47,509 bases of DNA from Thermodesulfovibrio sp. (GCA_026982355.1 JALSHG010000096.1:1-47509); one strand, 5' to 3'. Positions 16,571-25,969 are shown, counted from the first letter of the stretch. Made by a program: numbers and translations. Notes: a model not told the origin generated them from the letters alone.

Positions 16571-17049
16571 TCAGCTGCTCATGCACGGGCAAATGTCAAT
16601 CGCTTGACAGTGTTTGCCGCTGTAAAAGACCGCAAACCGGTTCTCACGCATCAACAGACTTAAAGTCACCACTCCTTCCAATACATACATTCCGTTTTTA
16701 TTTCCTGTGGTTATAAACAGAAGGCCGTCCGCCGTCCGTCCCTGTATCCCGTCAACGGAAAACCGTATGTTCTGCGGATGATAACGGGCATACTATTTGC
16801 AGTGAGGACATGAATGAACATCTATGTTCCGAATTGCGCAAGCGGCGGTCAGACGAGCATGCCGCACGGGAGATATTTTGTTCCGTGTATCCGCCGTCGG
16901 CGTGCGGAACGGGGAAATCGGTCATGTTTATTTTAATGTCGCATAAGCGGGCAGTGGAGTCCGCCGTAAAACGTGCCGCACGCTCCCCTGCCCGCAAGCG
17001 ATGTTTTTATGCAACTGTAAGTTTAAACAACCTGGATACCTGACCATTT
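16571..17049. other. Long intergenic region before the glycosylation cluster
   Basis: This is 479 bases without a convincing gene. Near the start, GCAAATGTCAATCGCTTGAC followed by AGTGTTTGC (about 16600-16628) makes a hairpin that may end the small membrane gene's transcript. Its last hundred bases are repeat copy E7. The promoter of the plus-strand glycosylation cluster should lie in 16640-16930, but no clear -35/-10 pair is seen. A 77-residue frame at 16810-17043 runs into the repeat and is not supported. Confidence 0.45.
16930..17027 (+). repeat. Dispersed repeat copy E7 (medium form) before neuC
   Basis: L end TTTTAATGTCGCATAAG, arms GGGCAGTGGAGTCCGCCG and CGCTCCCCTGCCCGC, then GCGATGTTTTTATGCAACTG and TAAGTTTAAAC. 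The R end lies 22 bases before the neuC ATG. Confidence 0.9.
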
Positions 17050-18306
17050 ATGACGCCGTATGCAAAGAAAAAAATCTGCTTTATAACCGGCACGAGGGCA
17101 GAATATGGATTGCTGTATCCGCTCTTAAAGAGAATAAAAAACGACGAATGTTTCACTCTGCGGATAATCGCCACCGGAATGCATCTGTCTCCGGAGTTCG
17201 GCCTTACCTGCCGGGAAATAGAGGAAGACGGTTTCACTGTAAATGACAGGGTGGAAATGCTCCTCTCAAGTGATACGGATGCCGGCATTTCAAAATCCAT
17301 CGGAATCGGGATCATATCCTTTGCTGATGTATTTAAAAAAGAAAGGCCTGACATCATGACGGTACTGGGTGACAGATTTGAAACATTTGCAGCAACCCTC
17401 TCTGCTTTTATAACCAAAATCCCGGTCGCCCATCTGCATGGCGGGGAACTGAGCGAAGGTGTTATTGATGACGCAATGAGACATTCCATCACCAAGATGT
17501 CCTATCTTCATTTTGCATCCACCGAAACGTACCGGAAACGTATTATCCAGCTGGGAGAGTCTCCCGACAGGGTTTTCAATGTCGGCGCCCTGTGCATTGA
17601 CACTATAAAAGAAACCAACCTTCTTGAAAAGAATGAACTGGAAGACATGCTGGGGTTTGAATTCAATGGAAAAACCGCCCTGATTACATACCATCCGGTT
17701 ACACTGGAATCCGGCGCCCCGGGAAGACAGTTCAAGGAGCTGTTGAAGGCCCTTCAGGACACGAAGGAATTAAAGTGTATCCTTACAAAACCGAACGCTG
17801 ATAACGGAGGAAGGGAGATCGCGGGCCTGATGGATGAATTCCGGAGAAGCCATCCCGGCAGAACCGCATGTTTCACATCCCTTGGAAGAGTGAAATATCT
17901 GTCTGCAATGAAGTATGCCGATGTAGTCGTTGGAAACTCCTCCAGCGGAATCATGGAAAGCCCTGCCTTCAGAAAACCGGCCGTGAATATCGGGGACAGG
18001 CAGAGGGGAAGGATAAAGGCTGAAAGCATAATCGACTGCAGGTGCGTCAGTGAAGAAATAGCGGCTTCAATCAGGAAGGCGCTGTCACCTGATTTTCAGA
18101 GGTTGTGCAGGAATATAAAAAACCCTTATGGAGAGGGCGGGGCCTCGGAAAGGATAGCCGGCATTCTGAAAGAGATGTTATCCGGCCCCATAAACCTGAA
18201 AAAGGAGTTCTTTGATATCGGAAACATTTTGCCGGATAAAATGCCACGGGCTGAGACTGCAGGCCCGGGAAAGCCTGCCGATGCAGAAAGATATATTCAT
18301 TGCTGA
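17050..18306 (+). CDS. neuC: UDP-sugar 2-epimerase, hydrolysing (NeuC/LegG type)
   Basis: The protein has 418 residues. It matches the hydrolysing UDP-GlcNAc (or UDP-diacetylbacillosamine) 2-epimerases that free ManNAc or its 6-deoxy-diamino analogue for nonulosonic acid synthesis. Motifs: GTRAEYGLL near the N-terminus (14-22), VLGDRFETFA (about 105-114), HLHGGELSEG (about 129-138), a core HPVT and VGNSSSGIMESP (about 297-308). The C-terminal tail of about 30 residues is extra. There is no clear Shine-Dalgarno sequence before ATG 17050; repeat E7 is the leader. It is the first gene of the plus-strand glycosylation locus; whether the product is sialic, legionaminic or another acid cannot be decided because no synthase (NeuB/LegI) is present. 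Confidence 0.9.
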   Translation: MTPYAKKKICFITGTRAEYGLLYPLLKRIKNDECFTLRIIATGMHLSPEFGLTCREIEEDGFTVNDRVEMLLSSDTDAGISKSIGIGIISFADVFKKERPDIMTVLGDRFETFAATLSAFITKIPVAHLHGGELSEGVIDDAMRHSITKMSYLHFASTETYRKRIIQLGESPDRVFNVGALCIDTIKETNLLEKNELEDMLGFEFNGKTALITYHPVTLESGAPGRQFKELLKALQDTKELKCILTKPNADNGGREIAGLMDEFRRSHPGRTACFTSLGRVKYLSAMKYADVVVGNSSSGIMESPAFRKPAVNIGDRQRGRIKAESIIDCRCVSEEIAASIRKALSPDFQRLCRNIKNPYGEGGASERIAGILKEMLSGPINLKKEFFDIGNILPDKMPRAETAGPGKPADAERYIHC

Positions 18307-19348
18307 AACAGAATCCATCAAGGATGTATTGAAAAAACTCGACAGGACGGCCGAGAAACTCCTCCTGGTCACTGACCGGGACAACAGGCTTCTCGGGACC
18401 ATAAGCGACGGAGACATAAGGCGCTACCTGTTAAAGGGCAACAGTCTCGACGACAATATCGGAAATGTCTATCACAGGAAGCCCACGTTTCTCAGAAAAG
18501 GCGGGTTTTCCATGGAAGCCGCAAGGAAAATATTTCTGAAGAAAAAAATCAATCTTATCCCCCTCATAGATGAACAGGGCATTGTGGTTGATTATATAAC
18601 CTGGAACCGGGCACTTTCGGAACATGCACGGCCGCCGAAGAACGGCAGGATAAGAGTGCCGGTGGTTATCATGGCAGGCGGCAGAGGGACAAGGCTGGAG
18701 CCTTTCACCAAGATTCTTCCCAAGCCGCTGATACCCGTAAATGACAAGCCTGTTATTGAACTGATCATTGAAGAGTTCAAGAGTCAGGGCGGAAGGAGGT
18801 TTTATCTTATCCTGAACTCAAAGGGGGAGATGATAGAGGCTTATTTCAACGGCGTTGAAAAGGATTACGAAGTACGGTTTGTCAGGGAAAAAGATTTTCT
18901 CGGCACGGCAGGCGGGCTGAAGCTGCTCAAGAGGATGAACACGGATATCTTTATCGTCACCAACTGTGACGTTATTGTCAAGGCCGATTTCCAGCAGGTG
19001 ATAACCCTGCATAAAAGGCACAACGCCGTGATGACGGTATTGTCTTCAATCCAGCATCACAAGATACCCTATGGCGTCATAAGTTTCAGGGAAAAGGGTC
19101 TGGTGACCGATATACACGAAAAACCTGAATATACCGTGACGATAAATACAGGCGTATATGTGTTGAGCAGGGAGGCGGTACGCTTTATCCCCGAAAATAC
19201 ATTTTTTGACATGACCGACCTGATCAAAAAATTGATCAAAAACAACAGAAAAGTGGCAACATACCCGGTGAATGAGAATGACTACATCGATATAGGCCAG
19301 TGGGAGGAATACAAAAACGCCGTTGAAAAACTGGGGGTGTTCAGATAA
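18281..19348 (+). CDS. CBS-domain sugar nucleotidyltransferase (PtmE-like)
   Basis: The start at ATG 18281 gives 355 residues and overlaps the end of neuC; a longer frame from 18212 is unlikely. Residues 1-115 form a CBS pair (IAETESIKDVLKKLD, VTDRDNRLLGTISDGDIRR). Residues about 125-350 form a nucleotidyltransferase with the signature MAGGRGTRLEPFTKILPKPL (131-150). The layout equals Campylobacter PtmE, which makes GDP-glucosamine at the start of the legionaminic acid route. It would therefore feed the adjacent NeuC/LegG-type epimerase only if the GDP route is used; the nucleotide (GDP or other) cannot be read from the sequence. The CBS pair suggests control by adenine nucleotides. Confidence 0.88.
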   Translation: MQKDIFIAETESIKDVLKKLDRTAEKLLLVTDRDNRLLGTISDGDIRRYLLKGNSLDDNIGNVYHRKPTFLRKGGFSMEAARKIFLKKKINLIPLIDEQGIVVDYITWNRALSEHARPPKNGRIRVPVVIMAGGRGTRLEPFTKILPKPLIPVNDKPVIELIIEEFKSQGGRRFYLILNSKGEMIEAYFNGVEKDYEVRFVREKDFLGTAGGLKLLKRMNTDIFIVTNCDVIVKADFQQVITLHKRHNAVMTVLSSIQHHKIPYGVISFREKGLVTDIHEKPEYTVTINTGVYVLSREAVRFIPENTFFDMTDLIKKLIKNNRKVATYPVNENDYIDIGQWEEYKNAVEKLGVFR

Positions 19349-19360
19349 GAACCGCAAGGA

Positions 19361-19425
19361 TTAACCTTAACGTGGCATAAACGGGCAGAGGAGTCCGCCG
19401 GTGTTTTATGCAACTTTGAGGCAAA
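19361..19425 (+). repeat. Dispersed repeat copy E8 (short form) before the radical SAM gene
   Basis: L end TTAACCTTAACGTGGCATAA, a single arm GGGCAGAGGAGTCCGCCG without its partner, then TTTTATGCAACTTTGAGGC. The R end lies 20 bases before the TTG start at 19446. Confidence 0.9.
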
Positions 19426-19445
19426 GCGATGTCCGGAGGCAGCTT

Positions 19446-20834
19446 TTGAGAATACTGCTTGTCGTCTATGACAATGGCTCATATATCAGTTGGTTTCCGC
19501 AGGGTCTGGCTTATATAGCAGCGGTCTGCAAGAAGGCGGGACATGATGTGGTCATATATAACCAGGATGTTTATCACTACCCGGATGCTCACCTGACGGA
19601 ATATCTTGCGGAGAACAGGTTTGATGTCGTTGGAGTAAGCGTTATAGCAGGATATTACCAGTACAGAAAGCTCCTGAAAATCTCCGATGCGATAAACGCT
19701 GTTCCGGAGCGCCCCTTTTACATCATAGGCGGTCACGGTCCCTCACCGGAGCCCGGCTATTTCCTCAAGAAGACCCGTGCAGACATGGTGATCACAGGTG
19801 AGGGGGAAAACACGATAATCGAGGTGATGGAGGCGCTCCAGGAGAAAAAAGGTTTTCAGGATATCAAGGGTATTGCGTATATCGAAAACAACAGGCTGGT
19901 AACGACCGGCCGCCGGCCTCTCATAAGGGATATCGACAGCATCCCTTTCCCTGCTTATGAAATGTTTCCCATGGACCACTACACGTTGTTAAGAATGCCG
20001 AATATAAGAGGCACCGAGCGCTGCATACCGGTCCTTTCCGGAAGAGGCTGCACCTTTAAGTGCAGCTTCTGCTACCGCATGGACACCGGCTTCAGGCCAC
20101 GTTCGGCAGACAGCATAATAGAGGAGATAAAACTGCTGAAAAGAGACTACCATGTCGGTTACATAGCATTTTCCGACGAACTCCTGATGAGTTCGGTGAA
20201 ACGCACGGAGGAACTGTGCAGGGCCTTCTTAAAGGCCAAGCTGAATGTCAGGTGGGACTGCAACGGCCGCCTCAACTACGCCAGGCCCGACGTGCTCAAA
20301 CTCATGAAGGAGGCAGGGTGTGTTTTTATTAATTACGGCATTGAGGCCGTGGACGACACCGTGCTGAAGAATATGAACAAGGCCCTGACGGTCAAGCATA
20401 TAACAACCGGTGTGGAGAATACACTGGCTGCGGGTATCAGTCCGGGACTCAATATTATATTCGGCAACATAGGCGATAACAGGGAAACGCTGAAAAAGGG
20501 GGTGGATTTCCTGCTGAAATATGACGACCATTCACATCTGAGAACCATCCGGCCCGTCACACCGTATCCGGGCTCGCCGTTATACTACCACGCAATCAGG
20601 GAAGGTTTTTTAAGGGATGTTGAAGATTTCTACGAAAACAAACACCTCAACTCCGACCTGCTGGCCGTGAATTTTACGGATATGACGGATGAGGAGTTCC
20701 ACCGGGAGTTGCTGCAGGCCAACAAGACACTGATGAAACATTATTACGGCAGCAAGCTGCGCAAGGGGATACAGGACGCCGAAAAACTCTACCTTAACAT
20801 GGACACATCCTTCAGGGGGTTCCGTGATGTATAA
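19446..20834 (+). CDS. B12-binding-domain radical SAM enzyme
   Basis: The TTG at 19446 is chosen because GGAGG lies six bases upstream and the product then begins MRILLVVYDNGSYISWFPQGLAY-like, the normal start of the family; the GTG at 19401 lies inside a repeat. The protein has 462 residues. An N-terminal cobalamin-binding Rossmann domain (about 1-140) contains DVVGVSVIAGYYQYRK and GGHGPSPEP. The radical SAM domain has the cluster motif C-x3-C-x2-C at Cys202, 206 and 209 (GRGCTFKCSFC). Such enzymes methylate unactivated carbons or catalyse other radical changes. In this locus a sugar or lipid substrate is likely; that is inference. It overlaps the downstream neuA by a few bases. Confidence 0.88.
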   Translation: MRILLVVYDNGSYISWFPQGLAYIAAVCKKAGHDVVIYNQDVYHYPDAHLTEYLAENRFDVVGVSVIAGYYQYRKLLKISDAINAVPERPFYIIGGHGPSPEPGYFLKKTRADMVITGEGENTIIEVMEALQEKKGFQDIKGIAYIENNRLVTTGRRPLIRDIDSIPFPAYEMFPMDHYTLLRMPNIRGTERCIPVLSGRGCTFKCSFCYRMDTGFRPRSADSIIEEIKLLKRDYHVGYIAFSDELLMSSVKRTEELCRAFLKAKLNVRWDCNGRLNYARPDVLKLMKEAGCVFINYGIEAVDDTVLKNMNKALTVKHITTGVENTLAAGISPGLNIIFGNIGDNRETLKKGVDFLLKYDDHSHLRTIRPVTPYPGSPLYYHAIREGFLRDVEDFYENKHLNSDLLAVNFTDMTDEEFHRELLQANKTLMKHYYGSKLRKGIQDAEKLYLNMDTSFRGFRDV

Positions 20835-21612
20835 CAACAGGAGCGTTCTCGGTATTATTCCCGCACGCGGCGGTTCAAGGGGATTGCCGGGGAAGAATAT
20901 ACGCGAGATGTGCGGAATGCCCCTGATAGCATGGACTGTGGAGCAGGCCCTGTCCTCCAGATACCTCGACAGGGTGATTGTAAGCACGGATGACAATGAG
21001 ATTGCAGAGATATCGGAAAGGTACGGAGCGGAAGTGCCTTTTTTAAGGCCGGAGGAACTCGCAGGTGACTGCACTCCCATGATAGACGTGATTTTACATG
21101 CAGTGGATTTTTATAAAAACAAAGACATGACGTTTGACTGTATAGCCCTGATGGAGCCCACTTCACCCCTGAGGAGGATTGACGATATCGACCGTGCCAT
21201 AGAAAAATTAATCCGCCATGAAGCGGAAGCCGACAGCCTTGTGAGCGTCGGTGAAGTGAGCCTGGAGCATCCGTCCATAATGAAGAGGATAACGCGGGGC
21301 TATGTAAAACCCTATGAAGCCGGCACAGGAATCATAACGAGAAGGCAGGAGCTTGACAGGGTGTTTTTCCCCTATGGGGTCATCTATCTTTCAAAGACGG
21401 AGACGTTGCTTGAATGCAGGACATTTTACCAGCAGCGGACCATTCCGTTTTTCATAGAAAGGTGGCAGAACTATGAAGTGGACGATATATATGACTTTGT
21501 ATGCATTGAAGCCGTCATGAGCCTGATGCTGAATAAGCAGGCGGCAGGCCCTGCCGCAACAGCCTTGAAAAGAGTTTCAAAAGCTGAACCCCGGGCGGAA
21601 GGAGTCTTATAA
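20827..21612 (+). CDS. neuA: CMP-nonulosonate (N-acylneuraminate) cytidylyltransferase
   Basis: With ATG 20827 (AGGGGG seven bases upstream, start overlapping the previous stop) the protein has 261 residues. It activates a nonulosonic acid with CTP to the CMP-sugar donor. The signature IIPARGGSRGLPGKN (10-24) is complete, followed by STDDNEIAEIS (about 57-67), LRPEELAGD and LMEPTSPLR (about 115-123). It is close to LegF/NeuA/PseF; substrate preference cannot be assigned. The next gene begins immediately after its TAA. Confidence 0.92.
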   Translation: MYNNRSVLGIIPARGGSRGLPGKNIREMCGMPLIAWTVEQALSSRYLDRVIVSTDDNEIAEISERYGAEVPFLRPEELAGDCTPMIDVILHAVDFYKNKDMTFDCIALMEPTSPLRRIDDIDRAIEKLIRHEAEADSLVSVGEVSLEHPSIMKRITRGYVKPYEAGTGIITRRQELDRVFFPYGVIYLSKTETLLECRTFYQQRTIPFFIERWQNYEVDDIYDFVCIEAVMSLMLNKQAAGPAATALKRVSKAEPRAEGVL

Positions 21613-22608
21613 ATGAAAGCCTTGCAGATCGGCCTTGGCTCCATGGGTAAAAGGAGGATAAGAAACCTCTTGTCGCTGGGTATAAAGGATATAACCGGCT
21701 TTGATAAGAGGAAAGACCGGCGCAAGGAAGCGGAGGACAGGTATCATATCCGGACATCCGCCGGGCTTACGCCTGATATGTTATCGGCAAGCGATGTCTT
21801 TATTGTCTCAACCCCTCCGGACAGCCACCTTGAATATCTGAAACTGGCGGTGGAGTACGCCAGACCCGCCTTTGTCGAGGCCGGCGTCATCATGGATGGA
21901 CTCAAGGAAGTTTCAGAAGAGGCAAAGAAAAAAAACACACTGATTGCGCCTTCATGTACTTTCAGGTTTCATCCGGGTGTGAGGACGGTCAGGGATATCG
22001 TACTGGGTGGAAAATACGGCAGGTTGTGCAATTTTGTTTACGTAATGGGCCAGTATCTTCCGGACTGGCATCCATGGGAGGACATAAGGGATTTTTATGT
22101 CAGCAAGAAACAGACCAGCGCCACCAGGGAAATGGTGCCTTTTGAACTGACATGGCTTCTTGACATCACGGGATATCCCGAGGAGGTCTTTGCATTCTAC
22201 GGCAGGACCCGCGACATGGGTGTTGACATAGATGATACTTACAATGTGAATCTTAAATTCAACGGTTTCCTGGGGACTCTCGTGGTGGATGTCGTTTCGC
22301 GTTTTGCCACAAGAAGCCTTACCATGAACCTTGAAAAGGCACAGATAAGGTGGAACTGGGAAGACAGGGCCGTCAGGCTCTATGATGCCGGAAACAGGAT
22401 ATGGGAGTATTTCCACGAACCCGGGGGCAGGGCGGAATCGGATTACAATGACAATATCATAGAGGAAATGTATGTTGATGAGATGAGAGCGTTTATCGAT
22501 GCGGCAAGAGGGGTCAGGCCGTTCCCCAATACGCTTGATGAAGACATCAGGATACTGAATATCCTTGAGAAGGCGGAGCGGACCAACAGGGGCGCGGGCC
22601 TGTTGTGA
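21613..22608 (+). CDS. Gfo/Idh/MocA family sugar dehydrogenase
   Basis: The protein has 331 residues. An N-terminal Rossmann fold with GLGSMGKRR (7-15) is followed by the C-terminal alpha/beta domain of the family. VSTPPDSHLEY (about 60-70) and the CTFRFHPG block (about 114-121) match sugar-oxidoreductase members. It probably oxidises or reduces a nucleotide sugar or free sugar using NAD(P). Start ATG 21613 has AAGGAG upstream and sits directly behind the neuA stop. Similar genes occur in nonulosonate and flagellin-glycan clusters, where a role before aminotransfer is common; here an aminotransferase follows after repeat E9. Confidence 0.85.
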   Translation: MKALQIGLGSMGKRRIRNLLSLGIKDITGFDKRKDRRKEAEDRYHIRTSAGLTPDMLSASDVFIVSTPPDSHLEYLKLAVEYARPAFVEAGVIMDGLKEVSEEAKKKNTLIAPSCTFRFHPGVRTVRDIVLGGKYGRLCNFVYVMGQYLPDWHPWEDIRDFYVSKKQTSATREMVPFELTWLLDITGYPEEVFAFYGRTRDMGVDIDDTYNVNLKFNGFLGTLVVDVVSRFATRSLTMNLEKAQIRWNWEDRAVRLYDAGNRIWEYFHEPGGRAESDYNDNIIEEMYVDEMRAFIDAARGVRPFPNTLDEDIRILNILEKAERTNRGAGLL

Positions 22609-22610
22609 AC

Positions 22611-22667
22611 TTAACCTTAACGTTGCATAAGCAGGCAGGCGATGTTTTTATGCAAATGTAAGGTTAA
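22611..22667 (+). repeat. Dispersed repeat copy E9 (shortest complete form)
   Basis: L end TTAACCTTAACGTTGCATAA begins two bases after the stop of the dehydrogenase gene. Only GCAGGCAGGCGATGTT separates it from the R end TTATGCAAATGTAAGGTTAA. At 57 bp this is the minimal element. The R end is 27 bases before the aminotransferase ATG. Confidence 0.95.
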
Positions 22668-22694
22668 TTCGACTGTAAGCGGAAGGAACGACCG

Positions 22695-24014
22695 ATGAAT
22701 TGTCATACAGGCATTGATTTATATGAACGGGCCGGGAACATTATTCCGGGCGGCGCGCATCTTCTCTCGAAGAGGCCGGAAATGTTTTTGCCGGGACAGT
22801 GGCCTGCATACTACAGCAGGAGCAGGGGTGTCGAAGTCACCGACCTTGACGGCAACCGGTTTATTGATATGAGCATCTGCGGAGTAGGCGCGTGTATTCT
22901 CGGTTACGCGGACCCGGACGTTGATGCAGCGGTCAAGTCGGCTGTTGACAAAGGTACCATGAGCACCCTCAACTGCCCGGAGGAGGTTGAGCTCGCGGAG
23001 CTGCTGTGCGAACTCCATCCATGGGCCGACATGGTGAGATTCGCCAGGGGAGGCGGTGAGGCAATGTCCGTTGCCGTCCGTATTGCACGCGCCGCAACAG
23101 GCAGGGACAGGGTCGCCTTCTGCGGCTATCACGGCTGGCATGACTGGTATCTTGCAGCCAACCTTGCAGACCACAGCAATCTGGACGGCCAGTTGCTTCC
23201 CGGCCTCGACCCTGCAGGCATACCGCGTTGCCTGCAGGCCACGGCAGTGCCTTTTAACTACAATCAGACCGAGTCACTCGATGCGGCCGTCCAGGAACAT
23301 GATGGGAAACTCGCCGCAATCATAATGGAACCGGTGAGGCACTCGGAGCCCGGGAGGGGATTCCTGAGACATGTCAGAAAGACCGCCGACAAGACAGGCG
23401 CCGTCCTGATTTTCGATGAAGTCACATCCGGCTGGAGAATGAACATCGGGGGCATACACCTGTCCTATGGCATAAACCCCGACATCGCGGTCTTTGCAAA
23501 GGGCTTGAGCAACGGCTATCCGATGGCGGCGATAACCGGGATCCGTCCTGTGATGGAAGCCGCACGGAAGACGTTTATAAGCAGCACTTACTGGACTGAA
23601 AGGATCGGTCCGGCGGCGGCACTTGCGGCAATAAGAAAGATGAGCTCGCATAATGTGCCGGAACATCTGAACCGGACGGGCAAATCCGTCCGGAAGACGT
23701 GGAGGCGGGCTGCGGATGAATACGGCCTGAGGATAAGCATTAAAGGCATACCACCCCTCAGCATACTCTCATTTGATTACGGGGAAATGTCACGGGAAAT
23801 ACATACGCTCTTCACGCAGGAAATGCTGAACATGGGATTTCTGTCGTCAAAGGCTTTTTATGCAACCTACGCCCACAGGGAAGAGCACCTTAATGCCTAT
23901 GAAAGGGCTGTCGGGGAAGCTTTCAGGACAATTGCCGGCGCGATAGATAAAAACAGCATACATGAATTATTGCGCGGACCTGCAGCCCACACCGGGTTTA
24001 AAAGGCTGGCATGA
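22695..24014 (+). CDS. Class III aminotransferase (GSA aminotransferase-like)
   Basis: The protein has 439 residues with GGAAGGA before ATG 22695. It has the fold-type I PLP layout of glutamate-1-semialdehyde 2,1-aminomutase relatives: GGAHLLSKRPE, FIDMSICGVGACILGYADPDV, a PLP-phosphate block (RFARGGGEAMSVAVRIARAA), FDEVTSGWR with the PLP-binding Asp, and the Schiff-base Lys269 in VFAKGLSNG. The true HemL would sit in a haem cluster. In a sugar locus a role in amino-sugar or amino-acid side-group formation is more likely (inference). Its TGA overlaps the ATG of the TPR gene. Confidence 0.87.
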   Translation: MNCHTGIDLYERAGNIIPGGAHLLSKRPEMFLPGQWPAYYSRSRGVEVTDLDGNRFIDMSICGVGACILGYADPDVDAAVKSAVDKGTMSTLNCPEEVELAELLCELHPWADMVRFARGGGEAMSVAVRIARAATGRDRVAFCGYHGWHDWYLAANLADHSNLDGQLLPGLDPAGIPRCLQATAVPFNYNQTESLDAAVQEHDGKLAAIIMEPVRHSEPGRGFLRHVRKTADKTGAVLIFDEVTSGWRMNIGGIHLSYGINPDIAVFAKGLSNGYPMAAITGIRPVMEAARKTFISSTYWTERIGPAAALAAIRKMSSHNVPEHLNRTGKSVRKTWRRAADEYGLRISIKGIPPLSILSFDYGEMSREIHTLFTQEMLNMGFLSSKAFYATYAHREEHLNAYERAVGEAFRTIAGAIDKNSIHELLRGPAAHTGFKRLA

Positions 24015-25933
24015 TAAAGGATGAGACAATACGGCAGGGGCTCCCGGAAGCACTGGCGGATGCCCTCAGACTTCACCGGGCCGGAAATCTGGCGGAGGCC
24101 GAGTCGCTTTACCTCGGGATACTGGCTGTTGCGCCGGAATGTGCGGATGCGCTGCACCTGCTTGGATTGATTGCCTACCAGAGGGGCAACAACATGCTGG
24201 CGGTTGAATATATTGAAAAGGCCGTTGCAATAAACCCGTCCGTATCCATCTACCATAATAACCTCGGCAGTGCGTTCATGAATCTGGAGCAAACCGAAAC
24301 GGCCATGCGGTGTTTCAGGAAGGCCGTCGGTTTAGACCCTGATTATGCCGAGGCATACAATAACATGGGCAATGCCCTGAGGAGACGGGGTGAGAACAAG
24401 AAGGCCGCGAAACAGTATATGAAAGCCTTGGAGCTGAATCCCGGCCATGTCCCGGCACTCAACAACCTTGCCAACCTGCTGAAAGGAGAGGGCAGGGTGG
24501 ATGATGCAATCATGCATTACCGCAGGGCCATAAAACTGCAACCGGATATTGCGGAGACGCATTTCAATCTCGGCAATGCCCTGAAAGAAAGGGGTGACTT
24601 ACAGGGGGCCGAGGAGCATTACCGCAAGGCGGTATCGATCAGTCCTGATTTTGCAGAGGCATACAACAACCTCGCCAACATCCTCAAGAAACAAAAAAGA
24701 TATGATGAAGCCGCAGCCCTTTACCGCCGGGCAGTAAGCATCAACCCGGATTTTGCAGAGGCATATGCCAATCTGGGCGACACTTGCAGGGAGCAGGGGG
24801 CGCTTGAAGAGGCTGTCCGTCAGTGCCGCAGGGCCATAGGCCTGAATCCGGATTCCGAACACGCATATATCAATCTCGGCAATACATTTCTTGATATGGG
24901 AGACTTGCAGAAAGCCGTGGAACAGTATAACAGGGCTATTGCGCTTAAGCCTGATTCGGCCGATGCCCATTACAACAGGGGGCTTGTATTGCTCATGAAA
25001 GGCGAGTTCGGGGAAGGCTGGAAAGAATATGGATGGCGCTTTAAGAGCGCTGAAATATCCGGGGATATCGGCTGCAGCAATGCGGATGTACCCGAATGGG
25101 ACGGCTCACCGCTTAACGGCAGGAGTGTGCTGGTAAGGGCCGAACAGGGACTGGGCGACCATATCCAGTTTGTCCGTTATATCCCGCTCATAAAGGCATT
25201 GGGCGGCAGGGTTATATATGAATGCGGCAGGAGCCTTATCAGGCTGTTTGAAAACTTCAAAGGAATAGACGTTCTTTCGGAAACACCGTACGGCCCCGGG
25301 CGCGGAGAAAAACCCGACGCGTACATCAGCCTTTTGAGCCTTCCCGCCGTGTTCGGCACAACCATTGACACGATCCCCGCCGACATCCCGTATCTGTCCG
25401 TTGACAGGTATGCGGCAGGGCAATGGAAACACCGGATCAACAGTAATGCATTTAAGGTCGGGCTGGTGTGGGCAGGCAATCCGGAACACAGGAACGACCG
25501 CAACAGGTCGTGCCGGCTCCGGGATTTTGAACCGCTGGCGGCCGTCCCGGGGATTGAATTCTTCAGCCTGCAGAAAGGCGTAACAGTGACGGAGGATGAC
25601 CATACAGCCGCTGCATCACTGCATCTTGTCGATATAGCGGAGTCCCTGGGGGATTTTTATGATACAGCCGCTGTGATGGAAAACCTCGACCTTGTGATAT
25701 CGGTTGATACAGCCGTTGCCCACCTTGCCGGGGCGCTGGGCAGACCTGTATGGACCCTGCTGCCCTTTGTCCCGGACTGGAGGTGGATGCTGAAACGCGA
25801 AGATACCCCATGGTATCCGACGATGCGCCTGTTCCGCCAGGAGAGACGCGGGGAGTGGGCGGCTGTAATGAAAAGAATCGCCGTTGAATTAACCTTAATG
25901 TTGCATAAGCGGGCAGGAGGTATGTGCCGCTGA
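24011..25933 (+). CDS. TPR-repeat glycosyltransferase (GT9/GT41-like C-terminal domain)
   Basis: The protein has 640 residues. Residues about 10-345 hold some nine TPRs, each with the A-x4-NLG-NALK pattern (for example AEAYNNLANILKKQKRYDEA). Residues about 370-626 form a glycosyltransferase-B-like domain: RAEQGLGDHIQFVRYIP, KVGLVWAGNPEHRND, and DLVISVDTAVAHLAGALG near the end. Such proteins glycosylate proteins or glycans in the cytosol, with TPRs holding the acceptor. The natural protein seems to end at IAVEL; the last 14 residues (TLMLHKRAGGMCR region) are encoded by repeat copy E10, which has displaced the original stop. Start overlaps the aminotransferase stop. Confidence 0.88.
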   Translation: MIKDETIRQGLPEALADALRLHRAGNLAEAESLYLGILAVAPECADALHLLGLIAYQRGNNMLAVEYIEKAVAINPSVSIYHNNLGSAFMNLEQTETAMRCFRKAVGLDPDYAEAYNNMGNALRRRGENKKAAKQYMKALELNPGHVPALNNLANLLKGEGRVDDAIMHYRRAIKLQPDIAETHFNLGNALKERGDLQGAEEHYRKAVSISPDFAEAYNNLANILKKQKRYDEAAALYRRAVSINPDFAEAYANLGDTCREQGALEEAVRQCRRAIGLNPDSEHAYINLGNTFLDMGDLQKAVEQYNRAIALKPDSADAHYNRGLVLLMKGEFGEGWKEYGWRFKSAEISGDIGCSNADVPEWDGSPLNGRSVLVRAEQGLGDHIQFVRYIPLIKALGGRVIYECGRSLIRLFENFKGIDVLSETPYGPGRGEKPDAYISLLSLPAVFGTTIDTIPADIPYLSVDRYAAGQWKHRINSNAFKVGLVWAGNPEHRNDRNRSCRLRDFEPLAAVPGIEFFSLQKGVTVTEDDHTAAASLHLVDIAESLGDFYDTAAVMENLDLVISVDTAVAHLAGALGRPVWTLLPFVPDWRWMLKREDTPWYPTMRLFRQERRGEWAAVMKRIAVELTLMLHKRAGGMCR

Positions 25934-25938
25934 AGGTT
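25889..25938 (+). repeat. Dispersed repeat copy E10, inside the 3' end of the TPR gene
   Basis: L end TTAACCTTAATGTTGCATAA is perfect, followed by GCGGGCAGGAGG and a worn R end (TATGTGCCGCTGAAGGTTGA). The TPR frame passes through the L end in the one frame that has no stop codon. The R end is 31 bases before the DUF115 start. Confidence 0.9.
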
Positions 25939-25969
25939 GAAAAAATATGCAAATCAAAAGGAGCCCGAT

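Noticed and set aside
16810-17043. A 77-residue plus-strand frame before neuC
   Set aside because: Its second half is repeat E7 read through, there is no ribosome binding site, and no family pattern is seen.
23858-23876. TTTTTATGCAACCTACG inside the aminotransferase gene, resembling an R end
   Set aside because: It encodes a normal family segment (KAFYATYAH), has no L end or palindrome, and is a chance match.
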